Part shown: positions 57,801 through 64,000 of the stretch, piece after piece | Numbering within the stretch: position 1 is the first letter of the stretch | Layout: every line of letters begins with the position of its first letter | NCBI GenBank assembly: GCA_963970005.1 | Contig: CAXAMN010023350.1 | Coordinates: forward strand, 361,904 to 425,903 | Reading direction: 5' to 3' | Source: Durusdinium trenchii | Taxonomy: Eukaryota; Sar; Dinophyceae; Suessiales; Symbiodiniaceae | Length of the DNA stretch: 64,000 nt | Notes under the pieces: model-generated | Database searches by the model: none | Told to the model about the DNA's origin: nothing | What the model saw: the letters and a program-made list of their open reading frames with translations, nothing else | Made by a program: the position numbers and the translations under genes

Positions 57801-58447
57801 GGCCTGGGACGCGCGATGCCTATCAACGTCTGCAAGTTGAGGCTGGCTGAAGTGACGCAAGCCAAAGGCGTTGGCCTTCGCCACCTTCCTTTTCCTCAGC
57901 CTGTCACCCATCCATGTGGATGCTGGAAAAAGAACATTCAAGAATCATACGCGACGCAAACGCTCCTCCTCTGCAGCATCTTCAACCTCACCGTTCTAAA
58001 GGTCACCAAGACTTGAGAAAGGCAAGAATGTCAAGCAAAATCTACTCTTAGGAGTTCAAGATGGGAAATCAAATCCTTCGATTGAACCGGTTGAACCGCA
58101 GGAACAAGATTGTCAAACGGTCCTGCGTCCGCGTCTGTGTGACAAAGGAGAAGAGAATCAGAATACTTATACTTGAGGCCGAGGGTAGGTGACGAAAGCT
58201 AGCAGGGGTGCATCCGGACTGGTGGGACATCAAGCGGAGTGAGGCAAATGCTCATGAGGTAAAACGTTGTGAACATGTAAGACACACAAACAGCAATGAC
58301 ACAGCCAACCTTAGAATTGAAGTCCCCGATAATTAAGGAAGCGTGGCTGGACTTTGCCACACTGTTCGATGCATCCGATGTGTTCACGAACCTGTGAGCT
58401 TGTTGAATCTGTTGCACCGTATCCATCCGTATCCCAAAACCTCCACG

Positions 58448-59030
58448 GAGGAGTTGAACCAGTGTGGATGCCATAAGAGGTGCCCAAGAGGTGTCCCAGA
58501 GGCAAAACAAAGCTGCTTGNNNNNNNNNNNNNNNNNNNNNNNNNNNNNNNNNNNNNNNNNNNNNNNNNNNNNNNNNNNNNNNNNNNNNNNNNNNNNNNNN
58601 NNNNNNNNNNNNNNNNNNNNNNNNNNNNNNNNNNNNNNNNNNNNNNNNNNNNNNNNNNNNNNNNNNNNNNNNNNNNNNNNNNNNNNNNNNNNNNNNNNNN
58701 NNNNNNNNNNNNNNNNNNNNNNNNNNNNNNNNNNNNNNNNNNNNNNNNNNNNNNNNNNNNNNNNNNNNNNNNNNNNNNNNNNNNNNNNNNNNNNNNNNNN
58801 NNNNNNNNNNNNNNNNNNNNNNNNNNNNNNNNNNNNNNNNNNNNNNNNNNNNNNNNNNNNNNNNNNNNNNNNNNNNNNNNNNNNNNNNNNNNNNNNNNNN
58901 NNNNNNNNNNNNNNNNNNNCCCCCCCCTACACGTGAAGTTTTCACGTGATTCATGATTCTCGAGGCTGCGAGCCCTTGACTTGCTAAAGCAAGAGCAACT
59001 CCAGCTAGCTGATGCTAGCTTTCGTGATAA
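58448..59030 (-). repeat. Dispersed repeat, copy near 58.5-59.0 kb, split by the N gap
   Basis: Left part 58448-58519 and right part 58919-59030 both match the repeat at 49533-49690, in the same orientation. In the other copy the two parts are adjacent, so the gap sits at or near a length difference between copies. Confidence 0.75.
58520..58919. other. Assembly gap (400 N)
   Basis: Undetermined bases. The long frames spanning it on both strands have no meaning. Confidence 0.98.
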
Positions 59031-59639
59031 CTTAAAATATTCTAAACTCACTTTCATTCCATTTCATTCCATGATTGGCCCAATACGCAACACAGGGTAG
59101 ATTTCCAAGTTGATGTGTGTAGCCTCAGCCTTTGAATAACACATGAACTGTTCGGATAAAAATATTCTGCCGCTCACGCCCGTGGCCTTTTGGTCATTAA
59201 AGATTGTGCACACGCTCTGAAAACATGGAGCCTTTTGAATCCTCGCCCTCTCCTCTCGGACGGGAGTATGGGAATTGTTGGTGGTCTTTCTCTTCAAACA
59301 GGGGGGCTTGGAAGAGCTGTGATATACGGGTATAGCAACTCAAAGCCATGGAGCCTCAGCAAGTGGCTCCTCTGCTGCCTCCTGAGTGGCTTTCTCATCT
59401 GGAATGCAACGCATTCAGGCGTCTATGTGCATCAAGGTGTCCGAACGTTTCAAAATTTTAGGCTAGCGGACAAACGCATTGGATTCAATTGGCCCAGCCG
59501 AGGTTGACTTTGTGCACGGGACAGAATGGCAAATGAATTGAAAAGGAGCCCCATGTGTGGAGGAGGTTTTGGGCAAGAAATGGTCAACTGATTTCTTCAT
59601 TGAATGTTTTGTTGTCATACGCTTATTGATTTATATATC

Positions 59640-59860
59640 ATCCGACTTGTGGACAAACTGCATCCGAGACACTTCTTCTGGGGCTTGTTCGGCCTGCTGT
59701 GCTTCTTGTTCCAGCTCCTGGAGGGACTGCAGGACTCCAGTTTCTCAAAATCTGTTTGATAGCGTTGGCCGGCCTCAGCCAAGCGCTCCAACTCGGCGAC
59801 CTTGGCATCTCTGGATGTGTGGCAAGGCCACTGGAAAATGGTGAGCCATCGAAACATGTT
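59640..59860 (-). CDS. Coiled-coil exon, unknown protein
   Basis: On the minus strand, DAKVAELERLAEAGQRYQTD and FEKLE are followed, after a change of frame near 59727, by SLQELEQEAQQAEQAPEEVS. Both halves have the Glu/Gln/Leu pattern of a coiled coil. The frame change lies within about 20 bases between two GAGCTGGA/CTGGAG-like sequences, so it is a small indel or a missed tiny intron. No family recognised. Confidence 0.4.
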
Positions 59861-60400
59861 GGTAAAACACGTGGGTCAATACATCTTTTTGATGTAGCTG
59901 AGTCCAAAGCATCTCTCTCTAACTCTGGCTTTCGCCTCATCCTGGACATCGAGCCGTCGCAGTCATTTTTGATGTGCAATAGTTTTGTGACGCCACAGTG
60001 CCAAGTATTCTAGTAAGGATCAAGAATGTAAAAAGGGCCAAAGGAGACTTGCGTGCAATTGTATATAAAATCAGTATATACCCAGTCATTATAGATTCGC
60101 ATTGGTTCAATAGAGGCTTAGAAAACCTACGAAGAACCAAGTGAGCTATATAATAGAATTTACCGCGACCTCATCGCGAAACATGTCCTAAAACAAGATG
60201 TCTAGTTGACATGTGTGTGACAGAGCTACATAATCAAATTCATATTCATTATAATCAAACAACACAAACTAGTGACTGGTATATAGCAGCATGAGCGGTA
60301 CACACACACACACACACCTGCACGGTTGAGAGTTGCTCCAGGGTCACTTGCGGCACTTAGCAGGTTCGGAAATGAGAAAAATCAAGGGAACCGAAGGGTC
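59861..60400. other. Unassigned interval
   Basis: Contains a (CA)n tract at 60300-60318. No gene was recognised. Confidence 0.5.
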
Positions 60401-60404
60401 GACG

Positions 60405-60500
60405 TCTGATTCGGTAACCAGTCCGATCGGTAACTAGAATTCGGTAACCAAAACCGCTGATTCGATAACCAAAACCACTGATCCGGTAACCACAACCAGG
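60405..60500 (+). repeat. GATTCGGTAACCAAAACC minisatellite
   Basis: About five units of GATTCGGTAACCAAAACCRC with variants. It resembles, in opposite orientation, the array at 61225-61440 (whose complement reads GATTCAGAAACCAAA). Confidence 0.75.
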
Positions 60501-60552
60501 AAACCAAACAATATAACATTTCCAAAAGAAGAAACTGATGACCCGGGTCCGG

Positions 60553-60665
60553 GTAGTGGTGGTGGTGGTGGTAGTAGCAGCAGCAGCAGTAGTGGTGGTG
60601 GTGGTACGTAGTCGTCGTCGTAGTAGTAGTAGTTGTTGTTGTTGTAGTTGTAGTAGCAGTAGCAT
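60553..60665. repeat. Compound GGT/AGC/AGT/TTG triplet repeat
   Basis: Runs of GGT, AGCAGC, GGTGGT, GTCGTC, AGTAGT and TTGTTG triplets follow one another. Frames on both strands are homopolymer-like and not called. Confidence 0.9.
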
Positions 60666-60879
60666 TTCAGCACAACACAACCAAGACTGTGCGCGTGTGT
60701 CTCTCTTGGTGGTCACAAGCACACAAACCAACAAAAGCTCTTGGTCAAACCATGCCAAACTAGCATGGCAAAACCCTCAACAAATTCATCTTCATCTTTC
60801 AAACTTACAAATGCTCGTGAAGACGTCGTCGCTTTTAAGGGCAGCGTACTACACTTCGCTGTAAATACAACGATCAGGA

Positions 60880-61190
60880 GACTACGATGCAGAAACCAAC
60901 CGATTGTTTCCAACCACCTGCTGTAAATACCATGTTCTTAGACCCTTTGCAGCCACATGGAACCTTATTATCTTGGCCATCACTCGAAATATATTCAGCC
61001 ATATGCTGTAAATATAACATATCTTACTTGAATGAATGTAAAAAGCCCTTTGCTTGTTATCTTGGCAATGGTTCCCCCCCCCCCCCCCCCCCCACCCCAC
61101 CCTCCTCCTGCCATCCACTCTATTCAGCCACATGATATAACTACAAACATCTTCTTGCTCGAATGAATGCAAAAACCCCTTGCATCCACA
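60880..61190. repeat. ~125-bp tandem repeat, three degenerate units, with poly-C
   Basis: TATTCAGCCATATGCTGTAA at 60994 with GAATGAATGTAAAAAGCCC recurs at 61122 (TATTCAGCCACATGATATAA, GAATGAATGCAAAAACCCC). An earlier, weaker unit starts near 60900 (CTGTAAATACCATGTTCTTA, CCCTTTGCAGCCACATGG). A run of about 20 C lies at 61074-61094. Confidence 0.7.
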
Positions 61191-61224
61191 CCCCACACTC
61201 CTCCTCCCCCCCACCCCATTGCAA

Positions 61225-61440
61225 CCATCGTCCGGCTTGGTTTCTGAATCGGGACTCGCTTGGTTTCTGAATCGGCTCATTTGGTTCCTGAATCGGGCCA
61301 TTTGGTTTCTGAATCGGACTGCCATGGTTTCTGAATCGTAGTCGCTGAATCGTCCTTTTGGGTTTCTGAATCGCACTTTCTGAATCGGCTATTTTGGTTT
61401 CTGAATCGTAGTTTCCTGATCGGTTTCGTTCTGAATCGGC
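61225..61440 (+). repeat. GGTTTCTGAATCGG minisatellite
   Basis: About nine units of TTGGTTTCTGAATCGG with spacers of a few bases. The related array at 60405-60500 is in the opposite orientation. Confidence 0.85.
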
Positions 61441-62085
61441 AAATGTCCGAACCGAAGGGAACAAGGTCTCCAGCGTGGCCATGCGCAGCTGGCACAACTC
61501 AATCTCACCGGATGGATAAGGACTTTAACGGCGCATTCGCGGATCTTTCGCAAACATGTACCGGTGATTTCCTCGACAGTGGGGAAAGCAATCGGAGAAT
61601 CGTTTATGCACTGTGACAGCTGCGTTAGGACAAGTTGAGGTTTGACTTTGGTAGTCTGTGACAGTTACAAAATGGTTTTGCGAACCTCATTGCGGATGAT
61701 TCGCCAATTGTTTGGACAGCATCTGGAAGATTCTGGAAGGTAGTCTGGAAGGTCTTTACACTGTTACACGACAACTTACACTGCACCTTTTGAATTTTGG
61801 TCAACTCCCACAAACTACACAATACATCACAATACAACATGCATCAGCTATATGACTACATAATCTTGCAGCGAACAAAGGTGCCCTACGCGATCCCGCT
61901 CAGGCATCGGCTTTTCTTGCACAGTATCTGGCAAACTGAAGAACTTCACCTCATTAAGTCGACATTTGCAAAAAGTGGAACAGCCCATCGTGGACCGACA
62001 CAGTCGGCCTATAGCGGAAGACTTCCGGTAAGTTTGCACAGAATGAGACACAAAACTCCAATGACTCAATGCTCTTGACTTGGCT
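61441..62085. other. Unassigned interval
   Basis: Open frames on both strands at 61800-62100 overlap each other; none has a recognisable motif. Confidence 0.45.
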
Positions 62086-62403
62086 CTAGGCCTTCTTGGC
62101 ATCCAACTGCTCCTGCGAAGACTGTTTGCTGAAGGAGTTCATCGTGGGACCCATGGTCGCATAGTCACCCATGTCCATAGAACACATATTGCTTAGTGTT
62201 TTAAAATTTGTTTTTCTCTCTCCCTCCCTCCCATTCGCATCCATTCGCTCTCTCTCTCTCTCTCTTTCTCTGGAGGTCGCTGTGCTGTTCAACAAATCTT
62301 CGTGGTCCTTGGCCTCGAGTCTATTCATATCTATGTAACCACTGGACAACAAAACATTGATCCAATCAAGTCGTCTAAGCTCAATATGAAAGACTGAGGC
62401 CAA
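62086..62403 (-). CDS. C-terminal exons of an unknown protein
   Basis: On the minus strand, about 62270-62400 reads VFHIELRRLDWINVLLSSGY then IDMNRLEAKDHEDLLNS, and 62086-62185 reads MGPTMNSFSKQSSQEQLDAK then KA and a stop. A CT/GA microsatellite at 62216-62272 lies between them. The frame happens to stay open through it, but it is probably an intron (GA donor within CCAGAGAAAG). The composition is that of a normal soluble protein. No family was recognised. It lies directly downstream of the MsrB gene on the same strand. Confidence 0.45.
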   Translation of the reverse strand: MASVFHIELRRLDWINVLLSSGYIDMNRLEAKDHEDLLNSTATSRERERERERMDANGREGERKTNFKTLSNMCSMDMGDYATMGPTMNSFSKQSSQEQLDAKKA

Positions 62404-62593
62404 GTTTCACAGGCAATGTGTTCAGGCAGCTTGGCTGTCATGAATACTTTGCAGCGCCAGGGGCTCTTTTTTTGCGGGGCATCCCTGGCGTTGGTGTCTA
62501 GAAAAAATTGTTCGCAGAATCATTCTGAGCAAATCCATCAAGGCCTTCAACAGTTCTGACTTCCCACACTTCTACAATGCGTTCATCCTACTC
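62404..62593. other. Short spacer between minus-strand genes
   Basis: No feature recognised other than a TTTTTTTG run at 62467. Confidence 0.5.
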
Positions 62594-63021
62594 TCATCCC
62601 CCAGAATTATGCTGACCTCGCTTCTTCACATAGTAGGGATAAGCTGCAATGACTGCGCTCTTGGTAAGCACACAGCAGCTTGCACAAAAACCAAAGAGCA
62701 CCAGCAACACCAAATATGCGTTCAAAATCCAGGGAATCTGATCTGTTGCGACGGAGGATGAGCCATCGTCTCGCCACAAACAAACGCTGTTAATGCAGAA
62801 ACGAAGCCCCGTGGCTGGTGGCCCATCGTCAAAAACGTGCCCCAAGTGGGCGCCGCAGGCAGCACAGTGGACTTCGGTGCTTCCAAATTGCAGAATGTCT
62901 TTGCGATATCCGAGAGCATTTGCTACTGGAGCAGTGAAGCTGGGCCAGCCACTCCCAGAGTGGAACTTCGCGACAGCGGGGAATAAAGGCTCTCCACAAC
63001 ATGCACATCGATAAGTCCCAC
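62594..63021 (-). CDS. msrB: Methionine-R-sulfoxide reductase B, C-terminal exon with membrane segment
   Basis: Reduces methionine-R-sulfoxide in proteins. After a TAG acceptor the minus-strand exon reads [44 protein letters not shown] and GLRFCINS. The two CxxC pairs (CACC, CAAC) would bind zinc, and the Cys of RFCINS is the catalytic residue. The SelR domain is therefore nearly complete. The N-terminal part preceding GGTY (normally the VTxxxGTExPF region) must be on upstream exons, which I did not find. After the domain comes an unusual tail: a hydrophobic helix ([20 protein letters not shown]) and a basic end ([13 protein letters not shown]), suggesting a C-terminal membrane anchor. The frame continues upstream to an ATG at 63062-63064, but that part lacks family similarity and is probably intron. 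Confidence 0.88.
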
Positions 63022-63463
63022 CTAGGCACCACGAATACAGTGGGCAGCCTCTTGGACATTTCAATAAGTTTATGCTTAGAGCATCTCAGAGCAGCTTTCT
63101 GGGACGATTTGCATGACTGGCAAACTAATTATGTACAACAAGTTTCACTGACTTGGTTTTAGATAATGAGCTGGGAAGTTTCACTGTCATCAAGTATGGC
63201 CGACCTCTTAAAGCCGACAGGACACTGGTGTTGGACTCGTCCACTCGGTCGTGCACTCCACTGAAAGCTCTTTCGGTACCACCAGCTGCGCAAACCTTTT
63301 AGGCCAGCTGTCGGACGTGGCATGCAACGCAAAATCACAATACGTGTCATTCAACTGACCAAACAAACGAAGCCCATGAACCTTTTATGCATTGAATGAA
63401 GCGCGAGGGGCTTGTTGAAAAAGTGTCCTTCCATCTGGGATGTCCCTTTTGTGGCCACAAAGT
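63022..63463. other. Upstream of MsrB exon, no exon identified
   Basis: The N-terminal MsrB exon is expected upstream on the minus strand. No matching motif was found between here and the window end. Confidence 0.4.
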
Positions 63464-63709
63464 TCAGATCTCATGTGAGTGCCTTTGCTTCCGGTGATGT
63501 CCCAGCCACCTGCTGAAAGTGACCTTGGCATGTGAAAACAACTGGTCAGCCATTGGCCCCAGGCTTGACAGCACTACCACTACTAGTAGCAAAACATAGC
63601 AAAACCCCGTGCAGCCCGGCTGCATGACTATCAAAGTGGCAGCCATGAAAAGTAGACACGCAATATTGTACAGATTCTTGCGCCATGGCGACTCTGCAAA
63701 AGAGTTCAT
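63464..63709 (-). CDS. Small two-helix membrane frame, unknown
   Basis: 81 residues from ATG at 63707-63709. After a short polar start (MNSFAESPWRKN) come two hydrophobic segments (IACLLFMAATLIVM and FCYVLLLVVVVLSSLG), then a basic His/Arg-rich tail. It could be the N-terminal membrane exon of the gene that continues into the MsrB exon, or a separate small protein. An overlapping frame on the same strand (63546-63884) is less hydrophobic and less likely. Confidence 0.35.
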   Translation of the reverse strand: MNSFAESPWRKNLYNIACLLFMAATLIVMQPGCTGFCYVLLLVVVVLSSLGPMADQLFSHAKVTFSRWLGHHRKQRHSHEI

Positions 63710-64000
63710 TTTGGGGGTGCTGGACCTGCATCGGGCCCGCAGCTGCTTTGGACTTCACGAATGCCAGCGAATTCTGCTCTACAACCCTTGGCTCCATTCT
63801 TGCTTGCACATCTTTGCAATCCACGCAAAGATCATCCATTTGGGTACCAGGAAGGCCTGAACCTATCGGATTTGCAGAAAACAATGTATGATCTGTAAAA
63901 TTATGTCTGCATATTAGTTTAGCAGCTCACCTCTCACCAAGACACTGCAAATGATACGGGCTGGCCTCTGAGAAATGGACAACAACTTGCATTGCATTCA
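63710..64000. other. Window end, nothing recognised
   Basis: Overlapping short frames on both strands, no motif. Confidence 0.4.

Noticed and set aside
58199..59057. Long frames on both strands around 58.5 kb
   Set aside because: Most of each is the 400-N gap.
59190..59507. 105-residue plus-strand frame with a hydrophobic segment
   Set aside because: It overlaps a minus-strand frame of similar quality, lies in the minus-strand cluster and has no motif or clear splice context.
1..64000. CRISPR array, bacterial operon or phage
   Set aside because: No regularly spaced identical repeats with unique spacers, no Shine-Dalgarno-linked gene rows and no phage genes were seen; gene structure is eukaryotic.

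Overview
The window looks like nuclear DNA of a dinoflagellate, most likely a Symbiodiniaceae-type alga. The evidence is threefold. Recognisable genes are cut into many short exons whose introns start with GT, GC or GA and end in AG, usually followed by G. Same-strand genes sit in a row, including a tandem duplicate. There is a large DIRS-like retroelement carrying a cytosine methyltransferase, together with much microsatellite and minisatellite DNA. No bacterial operon, CRISPR array, rRNA or convincing tRNA gene was seen.

Layout. 0.7-10.7 kb (+): two tandem paralogues of a K+-dependent Na+/Ca2+ exchanger (NCKX/SLC24 type), reconstructed here exon by exon. 11.8-13.6 kb (+): short Ala/Glu-rich helical exons of a probable coiled-coil protein, then acidic exons to about 16 kb. 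16.2-19.7 kb (+): an AMP-binding adenylation domain (NRPS-like) followed by hydrophobic membrane exons. 20.6-23.8 kb (+): fragments of unrecognised genes. 24.4-31.4 kb (+): a DIRS-like tyrosine-recombinase retrotransposon with gag, pol (reverse transcriptase, RNase H and a DNA cytosine-5 methyltransferase) and recombinase frames joined by overlapping stop/start codons. 31.7-33.3 kb: a 0.3 kb sequence repeated directly, with a Pro/Ser-rich frame between the copies. 35.7 kb (+): a CRAL-TRIO (Sec14-like) exon.

39-51 kb is a repeat-dominated mosaic. It holds a GC-rich minisatellite, a threefold ~0.3 kb tandem repeat, extremely AT-rich stretches, a decayed ubiquitin-protease-like coding region, and several further tandem repeats. 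From about 52 kb to the end the coding-looking pieces are on the minus strand: an acidic/basic low-complexity protein, a coiled-coil exon, a C-terminal exon of an unknown protein, and a methionine-R-sulfoxide reductase B with a C-terminal membrane segment. The window therefore has a plus-strand cluster and a minus-strand cluster separated by the repeat-rich block.

The genes do not form one pathway. The strongest signal is the retroelement, whose methyltransferase lies inside the RNase H domain. Next is the exchanger pair, which provides a natural record of intron gain or loss between tandem copies. Exon calls were made by eye from paralogue alignment and known motifs; loop exons and N-termini are incomplete.
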